NCBI RefSeq assembly: GCF_007995065.1
Contig: NZ_VOQR01000001.1
Coordinates: 1,429,001-1,493,000 of the forward strand
Direction of reading: 5' to 3'
Length of the DNA: 64,000 nucleotides
Origin: Sphingomonas ginsenosidivorax
GTDB lineage: Bacteria > Pseudomonadota > Alphaproteobacteria > Sphingomonadales > Sphingomonadaceae
Both the position numbers and the translations under genes were made by a program. The notes below the pieces were generated by a model. That model made no database searches. It was given only the letters and a program-made list of their open reading frames with translations, and was not told the DNA's origin. This document shows, one piece after another, positions 38,949-47,209 of this stretch (its first letter is position 1; each line of letters begins with the position of its first letter).

Positions 38949-39853
38949 CACGGCCGGGCGGTCATCACCCAGTGATTGCCGCGCCGGCGGACGGCGACGC
39001 CGAGCAAGGGCGCGGCGCGGGTCGGATCGCCGGCGAGCTTGGCGGTAGCGATGCTGCCGCTGAACGCGCGTCCCGCCACCGACGGCTCGGCGCGCAGATC
39101 GACGCCCAGCGCGCGCGAAAGGTCGTCGGCGACTTCGGCGAGCGTCGCCCCGTCATAGGCGAGCACGCTGTTCCGCCACGATCCGACGCCGGCGACGTCG
39201 ACCGCGATCACGCGCACCGCGCCCCCGGTATCGGTCTCGACCAGCCCCTGTCCCTTCACGAGCCGGATGCCGTCACGGCCGGGATTATAGTCGACCGCGC
39301 CGTCGGACACCGCGACGCGCGTCTCGCCGCGGGTCCGCTTGACGTCGAACGCGGTACCGACGTCGACGAGACGCGCCGCGCCGACATGCACCTCGAACGG
39401 ATCGGCCGTGTCGTGGCGGACCACGAACATCGCCTGGCCGCGCTCCAGCGTCGCGGTGCGCGGGTCGTTGCGGTCGAGCATCAGCCGGGTCGCGCCGCCC
39501 AGCGTCACGGCGCTGCCGTCCGCGAGCGCGACGGTGCGCATCGTGCCGGCCCTGGTCTCTACGGCATAGGGATCCGCGCGAGTATCGAGCGCGGCATAGC
39601 CCGCGACGAGCGCCAGCGACGCGGCGATCGCTCCGCCCGCCCAGGCCGGCCAGCGACGCCGGGCGACGACCACCGGCTCGGGCGACACGGCTGCCGCCAT
39701 CTGTTCGATGTCGAGCGACGCGGCATGATAGGCCGACGCATGACGCGGGTCCGCCTCCAGCCATGCCTGGAACGCCTTCCAGTCCGCGAACGCGGGATCG
39801 CCCAACCGGACGACCCAGTCCAGCGCGCGTGCGTCGATATCGTGCTGCTCCAT
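38948..39853 (-). CDS. FecR-type transmembrane sigma regulator
   Basis: Inner-membrane regulator of 301 residues. Cytoplasmic DUF4880-like helices (ALDWVVRLGDPAFADWKAFQAW, HASAYHAAS), one membrane helix near 72-92 (WAGGAIAASLALVAGYAAL), the FecR domain (TVALADGSAVTLGGATRL, ERGQAMFVVRHDTADPFEV, VDVGTAFDVKR) and a C-terminal STN-like part (LAEVADDLSRALGVDLRAEP). The ATG at 39853 has AGGAGG five bases upstream. Coupled to the receptor gene by TGATG. Confidence 0.92.
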   Translation of the reverse strand: MEQHDIDARALDWVVRLGDPAFADWKAFQAWLEADPRHASAYHAASLDIEQMAAAVSPEPVVVARRRWPAWAGGAIAASLALVAGYAALDTRADPYAVETRAGTMRTVALADGSAVTLGGATRLMLDRNDPRTATLERGQAMFVVRHDTADPFEVHVGAARLVDVGTAFDVKRTRGETRVAVSDGAVDYNPGRDGIRLVKGQGLVETDTGGAVRVIAVDVAGVGSWRNSVLAYDGATLAEVADDLSRALGVDLRAEPSVAGRAFSGSIATAKLAGDPTRAAPLLGVAVRRRGNHWVMTARP

Positions 39854-39889
39854 CACGGCCTCCTATACGCGATGACGGAGTCGATGCGA

Positions 39890-40405
39890 TCAACCCTCAT
39901 CGAGCCGCCTCTTTACCGCGAGCATCGCTTGATACGCCTTGCGGAGGTCGCCCTCGACGGTGCTGAGGCTGACACCGAACTCGGCCGCGACGACGCGCTG
40001 TTCGATGCCGTCGATGCGGTGGCGGCGAAAGATCGCGGCGGCGCGGGGGCCGACGGATTGGAGTGCCTCGTCGGCCAGCGCCGCCTGCTCACGGGCGATC
40101 AGGACGCGCTCGGCGGACGGCATGTCGGACTGCCCCGGGACCGCGCCGCCGGTCGTCTCGGTCCAGTCGCGGTCGCGCCGTTCGGCCTGACGCACCGCGC
40201 GGTGGCGGTCGAGCATCAGGTTGTTCGCCATCCGGTAGAGATAGGACATCGGCGACGCGATCGGGCCGGTCGGCGCTGCCTCAATGCGCAGCCACAGGTC
40301 GTGGACGACGTCCTCGGCCGCCTCGCCCGCGCCGAGCGACGCGACGAAGCGGAGCAGCGCGCCGCGGTTGGCGAGGAAGACCGCCTCGAGACCCGACGCA
40401 TCCAC
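39890..40405 (-). CDS. ECF sigma factor, FecI type
   Basis: Sigma-70 family ECF protein of 171 residues starting at GTG 40405. Region 2: [26 protein letters not shown] and [18 protein letters not shown]. Region 4: [31 protein letters not shown] and [15 protein letters not shown], with the helix-turn-helix. It should direct transcription of the following FecR, receptor and perhaps autotransporter genes. Only four bases separate it from the transporter stop upstream, so it may also be read from the transporter promoter. Confidence 0.92.
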   Translation of the reverse strand: MDASGLEAVFLANRGALLRFVASLGAGEAAEDVVHDLWLRIEAAPTGPIASPMSYLYRMANNLMLDRHRAVRQAERRDRDWTETTGGAVPGQSDMPSAERVLIAREQAALADEALQSVGPRAAAIFRRHRIDGIEQRVVAAEFGVSLSTVEGDLRKAYQAMLAVKRRLDEG

Positions 40406-40409
40406 GGCT

Positions 40410-41303
40410 TTAGTCGACCGACAGGCCGTGCGTCGCGGTCGCGGCGTGCGTGGCGGCGGGGGCGCTGCGCTCGCCGCGGACGACGATGATGCTGCCGAAG
40501 ATGATCGCCACGCCGCCGAGCAGCAGCGGCAGACCGGCGGGATCGCCGAACAGCCCGATGCCGAGCGTCGCGCCGATCAGTGGCTCGATGTTGATGAACA
40601 CCCCCGCGGTCGCGCTGTCGAGCCGCGACGCGCCATATTGCCACGCGGCGGTGGCGACGAAGGTCGAGAGCAGCCCCTGCCCGACGATCCCGCTCCACGC
40701 GACGGGCGACAGGGCGAGCGGCGGTGGACCGTGGAGCAGCAGCGCGACAGGCAGGATCGCCGCGGTCGCAACGATCAGCATAACCGCAGGGACCGCCATT
40801 GCCGACCGGGTGACCGGCACCCGCTTGAGCACGATCAGCCAGCCGAGGAACACGAGCAGCGAGGCGAGCGACAGGATGATGCCGATCGGCGTGCCCGCCG
40901 CGCCCGGCTTTCCCGCTATCAACGCGGCGCCGAGCGTGGCGGCGATGACGCCGATCCACGAGGCGCGGCTGACGGGTTCGCCCCAAAGCCGTGCCGCGAC
41001 CGCGATCAGCGCGGGCATCGCGCCAACGAGCAGCGCGGCGAGCGTGACGGTGACGCCCGCCAGCCCTTCGAACTGGATCAGGAAGCCGACGCCGTACAGC
41101 ACGCCCGCGATCACCACCGGCGGCGAGCGGAACAGCGCGCGCGCCTCTGCGCTCGCAAACGCGAACGGCAGCGACACGAGGCTGGCGACCGCGAAGCGCA
41201 GCAGGACCATGTGCGAGGGTTCGAGCTCGCGCAGCGCGAGCTTGCCGAGCGGAAAGCCCAGGCCCCAGAAGACACCGGCGAGAATAAGCGCGACGAACGG
41301 CAG
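40410..41303 (-). CDS. EamA/DMT-family transporter with no canonical start codon in frame
   Basis: Inner-membrane drug/metabolite transporter with ten hydrophobic segments in two EamA halves ([50 protein letters not shown]; key parts). From the first ATG (41210) there are 266 residues, but the preceding 31 codons clearly encode the family's first helix ([19 protein letters not shown]). No ATG, GTG or TTG exists in frame between the upstream TAG and 41210. A CTG at 41303 with AAGGA eight bases upstream is the best start and is used here. Either a rare CTG start, a shortened protein from 41210, or a sequence error explains this. Substrate unknown. Heads the FecIR unit. Confidence 0.85.
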   Translation of the reverse strand: MPFVALILAGVFWGLGFPLGKLALRELEPSHMVLLRFAVASLVSLPFAFASAEARALFRSPPVVIAGVLYGVGFLIQFEGLAGVTVTLAALLVGAMPALIAVAARLWGEPVSRASWIGVIAATLGAALIAGKPGAAGTPIGIILSLASLLVFLGWLIVLKRVPVTRSAMAVPAVMLIVATAAILPVALLLHGPPPLALSPVAWSGIVGQGLLSTFVATAAWQYGASRLDSATAGVFINIEPLIGATLGIGLFGDPAGLPLLLGGVAIIFGSIIVVRGERSAPAATHAATATHGLSVD

Positions 41304-41450
41304 ACGAACGATCCTTCGGACGGAGGCGTACCGGGGTCGATACCGGTCGGGCGCCCAGCGGGGAAGGCCGTTCTATCGTCGCGAAGGCCCGCGCGATTTG
41401 CTAGGGCCCCCGGGATGACCGACGATCACGACACGACCGCGGAGGACGCG

Positions 41451-42377
41451 ATGCCGATCCGCGTCGCCGCGCTGTACCGCTTCACGCCGTTTGCCGACAT
41501 TGCCGCGATCCAGGGACCGCTGGCCAAGATCTGCTGTGCGAACGGGGTCAAGGGGACGCTGCTGCTGGCCGCCGAAGGGATCAACGGGACGATCGCGGGG
41601 ACCGATGCCGCGATCGATGCGGTGCTGGCGCACATCCGCGCGTTGCCGGGATGCGCAACGCTCGACGTCAAATATTCGCGCGCGGCGGACCTGCCGTTCC
41701 ACCGAATGAAGGTGCGGCTGAAGCGCGAGATCGTGACGATGGGCGAACCCGATATCGACCCGCTCGCGGGCGTCGGCCATTATGTCGAGCCCGAGGACTG
41801 GAACGCGCTGATCGCCGCACCGGGGACGATCGTGATCGACACGCGCAACGACTACGAGGTGCGGGTCGGCAGTTTCCAGGGCGCGGTCGATCCGGCGACG
41901 AAGAGTTTCCGCGACTTTCCGGCGTGGTTCCGCGAGCACCGCGACGATCTGGTCGGCGACGGCCCCGCTCCGACGATCGCGATGTTCTGCACCGGCGGGA
42001 TCCGCTGCGAGAAGGCGACCGCATTCCTCAAGGCCGAGGGGCTGGAGGACGTCCATCATCTGAAGGGCGGGATCCTGAAATATCTGGAGACCGTGCCGGC
42101 GGCGGAGAGCCTGTGGGAGGGCGAGTGCTTCGTGTTCGACCAGCGCGTGGCGGTGGGGCATGGGCTCACACCGGGGACGCACGGCCTGTGCCATGCGTGT
42201 CGCATGCCGGTGAGCGTGGCGGATCGGGCGTCGGCGCTGTTCGTCGAAGGGGTGAGTTGTCCGGCGTGTCATGACTCGCGCAATGAAGGTCAGCGGGCGG
42301 GCTATGCAGAGCGCGAGCGGCAGGTAAAGCTCGCAGCGGCGCGGGGCGAGGCGCATGTCGGCGCGGTTCTGCCGTAA
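41451..42377 (+). CDS. trhO: tRNA uridine(34) hydroxylase TrhO (rhodanese domain)
   Basis: Oxygen-dependent hydroxylase that makes 5-hydroxyuridine at tRNA position 34. 308 residues from ATG 41451, chosen because GGAGG lies five bases upstream and the family begins [12 protein letters not shown]; an ATG at 41415 lacks a good box. An N-terminal acylphosphatase-like domain ([14 protein letters not shown]) is followed by the rhodanese domain ([19 protein letters not shown]). Active-site Cys C180 is in [12 protein letters not shown]. The C-terminal Cys-rich tail has CHACR and CPACHD. A family-B palindrome begins five bases after the stop. Confidence 0.95.
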   Translation: MPIRVAALYRFTPFADIAAIQGPLAKICCANGVKGTLLLAAEGINGTIAGTDAAIDAVLAHIRALPGCATLDVKYSRAADLPFHRMKVRLKREIVTMGEPDIDPLAGVGHYVEPEDWNALIAAPGTIVIDTRNDYEVRVGSFQGAVDPATKSFRDFPAWFREHRDDLVGDGPAPTIAMFCTGGIRCEKATAFLKAEGLEDVHHLKGGILKYLETVPAAESLWEGECFVFDQRVAVGHGLTPGTHGLCHACRMPVSVADRASALFVEGVSCPACHDSRNEGQRAGYAERERQVKLAAARGEAHVGAVLP

Positions 42378-42381
42378 CCTA

Positions 42382-42471
42382 CCGTCACCCTGAACTCGTT
42401 TCAGGGTTCACCGCACCGCGAGCGCTGGCGTCCGTGGCACGGTGGATGCTGAAACGAGTTCAGCATGACGG
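42382..42471. repeat. Intergenic palindrome, family B (TGAACTCGTTTCAG arms)
   Basis: Arms at 42382-42412 and 42441-42471, each carrying CTGAACTCGTTTCAG or its complement with CCGTCA / TGACGG tips. It fills the gap between the convergent stops of trhO and the ankyrin gene, so it may end transcription in both directions. Confidence 0.8.
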
Positions 42472-42477
42472 AGTGGG

Positions 42478-42981
42478 TCAGCCCGCGAACCGCTCCGCCA
42501 GTTCCGTGTTCCCCTGCGCGATCGCCAGCGTCTGCACCGTATTGCCCGCCGTGTCCGTGACCCCCGCATCCGCACCGTTCGCGAGCAGCAGGTCGATGAT
42601 CGCGCCCCGATTGAACAGCGCAGCCATCATCAGTGCGGTCTGGCCGGCACCGTTGGGGCGGTTCACGTCGGCGCCCGCATCGATCAGCGTCTGCGCGATC
42701 GGCAGATAACCCTTGAAGCAGACGCCCATCAGTGCGGTGTTGCCCTGTGCGTCGTGCGCGCCGTCGACCGCGGCGCCGTGCTTCAGCAGCAGCGCGGTCG
42801 TGCTCTGCTGGCCATTGTAGCTGGCGAGGACCAGCGCCGTGTAGCCCTTCGCGTCGGTTGCCTCGATGTCGACACCGGCAGCGAGCAGCGCGGGGACCAT
42901 GTCGTCGCGACCCATGCGCGCGGCATCGAACCAGAGCTCGACCAGTCGCTCCATCAGCGGCAGTTCGCGGGCGTCGGTCAT
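42478..42981 (-). CDS. Ankyrin-repeat protein coupled to the YjfC-like gene
   Basis: Soluble protein of 167 residues with about four ankyrin repeats: AARMGRDDMVPALLAAGVDIEA, KGYTALVLASYNGQQSTTALLLKHGA, GNTALMGVCFKGYLPIAQTLIDAGADV and GQTALMMAALFNRGAIIDLLLANGAD (key TALM/LL-x-x-GA motifs). No signal peptide. Its ATG overlaps the stop of the glutathionylspermidine-synthase-like gene (ATGA, 42978-42981). The two are therefore made together, and it likely docks onto a product of this locus. Ankyrin proteins are not part of the E. coli yjf operon, so this is an addition here. Confidence 0.9.
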   Translation of the reverse strand: MTDARELPLMERLVELWFDAARMGRDDMVPALLAAGVDIEATDAKGYTALVLASYNGQQSTTALLLKHGAAVDGAHDAQGNTALMGVCFKGYLPIAQTLIDAGADVNRPNGAGQTALMMAALFNRGAIIDLLLANGADAGVTDTAGNTVQTLAIAQGNTELAERFAG

Positions 42982-44147
42982 TCTTCGGTCTCGATATAAT
43001 GCGGCACGAAGCGAGCGAGGTTGCGCGTGACGACGTCGTCGTCCTCGCGCACGCCGATCCCGGCCGCCGCGTCACCGACAATCCACGCGCCGATCACCGG
43101 GTGGCGGCCGTCGAAGGTCGGCGGTGGCGCATAGGCCTGGCGGATGAAGCCTTCCGCGCCATAGCCCTCGTCGAGCGCGGTGCGTGTCCCGCCCTCCTCG
43201 ACCAGCTCGACGTTCGCACCCTCACGCGAGAAGAGCGGTTTCCGCACGTAGCGCGGCCCGAGGATCGCGGCGGCGGGGTCGTCGTCGAAGAACGCCGGCA
43301 GCAGGTTCGGGTGGTTTGGGTGGCGCTCCCACAGCAACGGCAGGATCCCCTTGTTCGACAGGATCGCTTTCCAGGCAGGCTCGATCCAGCGGACATCGGC
43401 CTTGGCGAGGTTGGGCGCATAGTCCTCGCGCAGCATGAATTCCCACGGGTAGAGCTTGAACGCCGCCTGCAGCTCGAACCCGTCGTCGTCGACGAAGCGA
43501 CCGTCGCCGTTGAGACCGATCTGCTTCATCTCGACGAATTTCGGCTCGATGCCGACCTGGGTCGCGAGATCCTCGAAGAAGCGGACGGTCTGGCGATCCT
43601 CGATCGCGGTCGCGTCGGCCGCGAAATGGACGAAGCCGCCGGTCGGGAAGATCTGTGCGAACCGGTCGCGGAGCTTGTCGAACAGGCTGTTGAACTGGTC
43701 CGAGCCCGGCGGAAGCATACCCTTGCCGATCAGCTCCTCAAGCCAGATCCACTGGAAGGTCGCGCATTCGAACACGGAGGTCGGGGTGTCGGCATTGTAT
43801 TCGTAGAGCTTGGCGGGGCCGGTGCCGTCATAGGCGAAGTCGAACCGGCCGTAGAGCGAGGGCTGGCGCGTGCGCCACGACTCTGCGACTAGGTTCCAGT
43901 GCGCGCGCGGGATCGCCAGCCGTTCCATCAGCACCTGGTCGCGCACTACCGTGTCGACGAGGTCGAGGCACATTGCGTGAAGCGCCTCGGCCGCGGGTTC
44001 GAGGTCGTTCTCGATCTCCGCGAGCGTGAACGCATAGGCGGCGCTCTCATCCCAGTACGGCGCGCCGCCGGTATCGTGATAGACGAAGCCGATCGCGTCG
44101 GCCTGGGCCCGCCAATCGCTGCGGGGGTCGAGCGCGATCCGTTTCAT
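42978..44147 (-). CDS. Glutathionylspermidine synthase-like ATP-grasp ligase (YjfC/YgiC type)
   Basis: ATP-grasp amidoligase of 389 residues matching the C-terminal synthetase domain of glutathionylspermidine synthase. Like YjfC and YgiC, it lacks the amidase domain. Seen: YWDESAAYAFT near the start, YGRFDFAYDGTGPAKLYEYNADTPTS (substrate/ATP-grasp entry), LLWERHPNHPNLLPAFFD, and the ATP-binding strand pair YVRKPLFSREGANVEL with EGFIRQAYAPPP. It would join a carboxylate and an amine with ATP; YjfC/YgiC substrates are unknown and true glutathionylspermidine synthesis is unproven for them. Three bases after the PspA-like gene and overlapping the ankyrin gene, so it is embedded in a four-gene operon. 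Confidence 0.93.
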   Translation of the reverse strand: MKRIALDPRSDWRAQADAIGFVYHDTGGAPYWDESAAYAFTLAEIENDLEPAAEALHAMCLDLVDTVVRDQVLMERLAIPRAHWNLVAESWRTRQPSLYGRFDFAYDGTGPAKLYEYNADTPTSVFECATFQWIWLEELIGKGMLPPGSDQFNSLFDKLRDRFAQIFPTGGFVHFAADATAIEDRQTVRFFEDLATQVGIEPKFVEMKQIGLNGDGRFVDDDGFELQAAFKLYPWEFMLREDYAPNLAKADVRWIEPAWKAILSNKGILPLLWERHPNHPNLLPAFFDDDPAAAILGPRYVRKPLFSREGANVELVEEGGTRTALDEGYGAEGFIRQAYAPPPTFDGRHPVIGAWIVGDAAAGIGVREDDDVVTRNLARFVPHYIETEE

Positions 44148-44150
44148 CGA

Positions 44151-44882
44151 TCAGCTGTCCTTGGTGTCGTCGCGCTGCTCGATCTGCAGCGTGGGCTTGG
44201 CGGGTGCGCTGAGACGGGCGAGCACGTCATCCGCCGAGGAATGACCGGGCGTGATCCCGGCAAGACGCAGCTTCTCGTCGAGATCGGCGCCGGTGCGGCG
44301 ATCCTCGAGCTCGCCCGCGGCCTTGATGCGCTCGCCGCGGATCGCCTGGCGCTCGCGGATCCGCGCAAGGCTGTCGGCGGCAGAGCCCAGCTTGTTGCCC
44401 GCGCCCATGCTGCCCGACGCGACCGAAGCCTGCGCCTTCTGGACCGACTCGTTGACCTTGACGACCTCGACCTCGCGGCGGAGCTGCTCGATCTTGCGGT
44501 CGGTCTGCGCGACCGCGGTGTGGATCTGCTCCTCGGCAGTGCGCATATCCTCGACCTGCGGGCTCTTCAGCGCGATGTCTTGTTCGAGGTCGGCGATGCG
44601 CTGCGCTACCTGGCGCGCGAGGTCCATATTGCCCTTCTCGACAGCGACGCGCGCCGAGGACTCGTATTTCGCGACCTGTGCGCGGAAACTCTCGACCTCG
44701 GTCTCAAGGATGCGGCGGCGGGCGACGAGCCCGGCAAGGTCGTCGCGCGCCTTGCCCTGCGCCCGGTCCGCGTCGCGGATTTCCTGGTCGAGAATACGCA
44801 GCGCGTTGGCATCGACGACAGCGGCGCCGGCTTCGTGCGCGCCGGCGCGACCGAGGGTGAAAAGCTTGCTCCAGATGGCCAT
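44151..44882 (-). CDS. PspA/IM30-family protein (YjfJ type)
   Basis: Peripheral membrane protein of 243 residues, nearly all long coiled coil (about 30-150: ILDQEIRDADRAQGKARDDLA, KIEQLRREVEVVKVNESVQKAQ), as in PspA/Vipp1 proteins of the ESCRT-III superfamily that coat and repair membranes. An amphipathic start (MAIWSKLFTLGRAGA) would contact lipid. A linker with SADSLARIRERQAIRG and a C-terminal tail (SADDVLARLSAP) follow. Operon position between the YjfI-like and YjfC-like genes is as in E. coli yjfIJ...C. Role in membrane stress is inferred from family. Confidence 0.92.
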   Translation of the reverse strand: MAIWSKLFTLGRAGAHEAGAAVVDANALRILDQEIRDADRAQGKARDDLAGLVARRRILETEVESFRAQVAKYESSARVAVEKGNMDLARQVAQRIADLEQDIALKSPQVEDMRTAEEQIHTAVAQTDRKIEQLRREVEVVKVNESVQKAQASVASGSMGAGNKLGSAADSLARIRERQAIRGERIKAAGELEDRRTGADLDEKLRLAGITPGHSSADDVLARLSAPAKPTLQIEQRDDTKDS

Positions 44883-44902
44883 GCCAGTCTCTCCGTAAGG
44901 TT

Positions 44903-45337
44903 TTAAGCGGCGGGAATCTGCGCGTGGCGCAGGTCGGTCGCGGCGTCGATGGCGTTTTGCGCGAGCGTGTTGAGTTCGATCACGACGGTGTCGAGCGGGC
45001 TCGACGTCGCGAGCTCGCCGAACAGCTCGTAATAATCGCGTCCGTCGACGCTACCAATGCCGAAATTGGACAGCGGCACGAGCTGTTGCGACTTCAGCAG
45101 GAATTCGTTGAACGCCGCGCGGTCGTCCTGCTCGTCGCAGGGCCATAGCAGCACGGACGCGGAAATCTGCGCCTCGCTGACGTTGACGAACAGTTCGAGA
45201 TCGCCGTGGTGGTGCATCGTGACGAGCAGCACGGGGTCCGCGCCCTCGACGATGCGCGGCGTGAACTCGCCGGCGCGAACGGGCGCGGACGAATCGAGTG
45301 CGGCTTTCAGGCTGCGGACGGTCCAGATATCGGTCAT
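44903..45337 (-). CDS. DUF2170-family protein (YjfI type)
   Basis: Soluble protein of 144 residues: MTDIWTVRSLKAALDSS, VLLVTMHHHGDLELFVNVSEAQI, ALLWPCDEQDDRAAFNEF-like middle and NFGIGSVDGRDYYELFGEL, the DUF2170 pattern. The start at 45337 has GGGAGA six bases upstream; a longer in-frame reading is not protein-like. First gene of the minus arm of the Yjf locus, 148 bases from the divergent YjfK-like gene. Function unknown. Confidence 0.9.
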   Translation of the reverse strand: MTDIWTVRSLKAALDSSAPVRAGEFTPRIVEGADPVLLVTMHHHGDLELFVNVSEAQISASVLLWPCDEQDDRAAFNEFLLKSQQLVPLSNFGIGSVDGRDYYELFGELATSSPLDTVVIELNTLAQNAIDAATDLRHAQIPAA

Positions 45338-45428
45338 GCAGGATCTCCCGGGGCTTGCGTGTCGCTCACATAGGACGTGTTGCAGCCGCATACCACAGCG
45401 TTGCGCCCAACGTTCCCCCGCGAAGGCT

Positions 45429-45457
45429 TTGCGGACCCCGCCGATCTGTCCTATGCT
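45429..45457 (+). promoter_or_regulatory. Candidate sigma-70 promoter of the YjfK-L-M arm
   Basis: TTGCGG (-35) and TATGCT (-10) with an exact 17-base spacer, 28 bases before the ATG at 45486. It lies in the divergent gap between the two arms of the Yjf locus. Confidence 0.5.
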
Positions 45458-45485
45458 GGTACCACACAGCAGAGACGAGGTTCCC

Positions 45486-46124
45486 ATGTTCGATCGCCTG
45501 TTCGGTCGCAAGCAAGCGCTTGAGGCGTCAGAACTTCCCGTCATCCGCAACGTGACGCTGGGCCGCACGGTGATGCTCGACCCGCTCGCATGGCGGCGGT
45601 TCGGGTCCGATCTTCTGTTTCCGTTCGACCGCGACACGCTCGTCATCGTCGCGCAGGGCCTGGTCGACCTCAACGAGGGCGGGTTCGTGCACCGCTTCTA
45701 TACCGACGACGACATCATGTTCCAGGCGGTGTCGAACGATCGCCAGGGCCAGGACGTCACCGACGTGACGGTGTTCGCGCCGTGGGACAGTGCCTATCCC
45801 TCGTCGTCCGCCGAGCGGCCGGCATGGAAGTCGCGGCTGTCCGCGCGCAGCTTCACCGCCGAGGGTCTGCCCGACTATCGTAGGGTCTGGTTCGGCGACG
45901 AGGCGAGCGAGCAGGATCCGGTGACGTTCTGGGAAGAGCTGCACGACGACCGCGACGGCATCGTCGACCGACGAATCTTCCAGACCTGCATGCTGTTCGG
46001 CCGCGATCTGCCCGGCGACGGGCGCGAACTGCTGCTGGCGATCGACCAGGAAAGCGAAGCCGGCGAGGTCTCGTTCGAGATCATGCTGGGCGTCGCACTC
46101 GAACTCGGCGAATTCCGGGCATGA
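45486..46124 (+). CDS. DUF2491-family protein (YjfK type)
   Basis: Soluble protein of 212 residues: MFDRLFGRKQALEASELP at the start, then DTLVIVAQGLVDLNEGGFVHRFY, DDDIMFQAVSNDRQGQDV, ARSFTAEGLPDYRRVWFGD and QTCMLFGRDLPGDGRELL (key DUF2491 segments). Unknown biochemistry; always found with PspA-like, DUF2170 and DUF350 genes. Ten bases before the YjfL-like gene on the same strand. Confidence 0.9.
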   Translation: MFDRLFGRKQALEASELPVIRNVTLGRTVMLDPLAWRRFGSDLLFPFDRDTLVIVAQGLVDLNEGGFVHRFYTDDDIMFQAVSNDRQGQDVTDVTVFAPWDSAYPSSSAERPAWKSRLSARSFTAEGLPDYRRVWFGDEASEQDPVTFWEELHDDRDGIVDRRIFQTCMLFGRDLPGDGRELLLAIDQESEAGEVSFEIMLGVALELGEFRA

Positions 46125-46134
46125 CGGGGGATAT

Positions 46135-46548
46135 ATGATCGATACCTACAGCTTCGGGGCCAGTGCGCTCGCCTTCCTGATCGCGTTCGTCGCGGCGGGC
46201 CTGTTCACGATCGCGTTCAAGATCATCTATCAATGGGCGACGCCGTATCATGAGCGCACGCTGATCCGCGCGGGCAACACCGCGGCGGCGATCACGCTGG
46301 GCGCCGCGCTTCTGGGCTATGTCCTGCCGGTCGCATCCGCGCTGGCGCATACCGTCAGCCTGGCCGAGTTCGCGGTGTGGGCGCTGCTCGCGGGCGTGAT
46401 CCAGATCGTCGCCTTCTCGATCGTGCGCCACTTCCTGATGCGCGACTTCAGCGACCGGATCGCGCGCGGCGACATCGCCGCCGCCACCTATATGGCCAGC
46501 ATCTCGCTGTGCGTCGGCATCCTCAACGCCGCGTGCATGACCGCCTGA
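46135..46548 (+). CDS. DUF350-family inner-membrane protein (YjfL type)
   Basis: Four-helix membrane protein of 137 residues: ALAFLIAFVAAGLFTIAFKI, AAAITLGAALLGYVLPVA, FAVWALLAGVIQIVAFSIV and YMASISLCVGILNAACM. Loops carry TPYHERTLIRAGN and MRDFSDRIARGD, typical of DUF350. A GGGGGATAT box precedes the ATG. It stands between YjfK-like and YjfM-like genes (10-base gaps), so it is probably the membrane anchor for the soluble partners. Confidence 0.92.
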   Translation: MIDTYSFGASALAFLIAFVAAGLFTIAFKIIYQWATPYHERTLIRAGNTAAAITLGAALLGYVLPVASALAHTVSLAEFAVWALLAGVIQIVAFSIVRHFLMRDFSDRIARGDIAAATYMASISLCVGILNAACMTA

Positions 46549-46558
46549 AGGACCGCAG

Positions 46559-47119
46559 ATGAAACGCTCCAGATCCATCGTCCTGACCACGCTCATCGCG
46601 GGCTCGGGCGTATCGCTGTCCGCCTGCGACGGGGACGTCGGCGGCAAGCCGGTCGACGCGCTGAGCTACAGGACCGTCGCCGAATGCCGCCAGGCGGGGA
46701 CGATCCCGGCGGCACAGTGCGACACCGCCTTCGCGCAGGCGCAGAAGGCGAACGACCAGAACGCCCCGCGGTTCGGCGACCGCGCGTCGTGCGAGGCACA
46801 ATTCGGCGAGGCGCAGTGCCAGCTGCGCAACAATGGCAGCTTCTTCACGCCGCTGCTGACCGGGTTCATCGTCGGGCAGATGCTCAACGGCGGCGGCGGC
46901 TATCGCGGCGCGCCGATGTACCGCGACCGCAACGGCAATTATTTCGGCGGTGCGGGCGGCATGCTCAGCCGCAACTACACCACGGGGCGGACGCAGATCG
47001 GGTCGGACGCGTTCAACCCTGCGGCACGGTCGGCCCCTGCCCGCGTCCAGTCGCGCAGCTCGGTGATCTCGCGCGGCGGGTTCGGCGGCGGTTTCGGCGG
47101 ACGCGGGTTCGGCGGCTAG
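46559..47119 (+). CDS. DUF1190-family lipoprotein (YjfM/YgiB type)
   Basis: Exported lipoprotein of 186 residues. The lipobox is LSAC (Cys near residue 23: GVSLSACDGDVGG). Two Cys-containing segments (VAECRQAGTIPAAQCDTAFAQA; SCEAQFGEAQC) follow, then TPLLTGFIVGQML, a Gly/Tyr/Arg-rich part (YRDRNGNYFGGAGGM) and a Gly-Phe-rich tail (GGFGGGFGG). This matches E. coli YjfM and its paralogue YgiB, whose genes also sit next to the YjfC/YgiC ligase genes. Last gene of the plus arm. Confidence 0.9.
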   Translation: MKRSRSIVLTTLIAGSGVSLSACDGDVGGKPVDALSYRTVAECRQAGTIPAAQCDTAFAQAQKANDQNAPRFGDRASCEAQFGEAQCQLRNNGSFFTPLLTGFIVGQMLNGGGGYRGAPMYRDRNGNYFGGAGGMLSRNYTTGRTQIGSDAFNPAARSAPARVQSRSSVISRGGFGGGFGGRGFGG

Positions 47120-47209
47120 GCGAAACCTAATCGAGGTTGGGGAACACCGGTGCGGCTTCGCCTGTTCACCGGTCCAGACCCCGGAATGCTCCGGTGACGG
47201 AGATATTCC

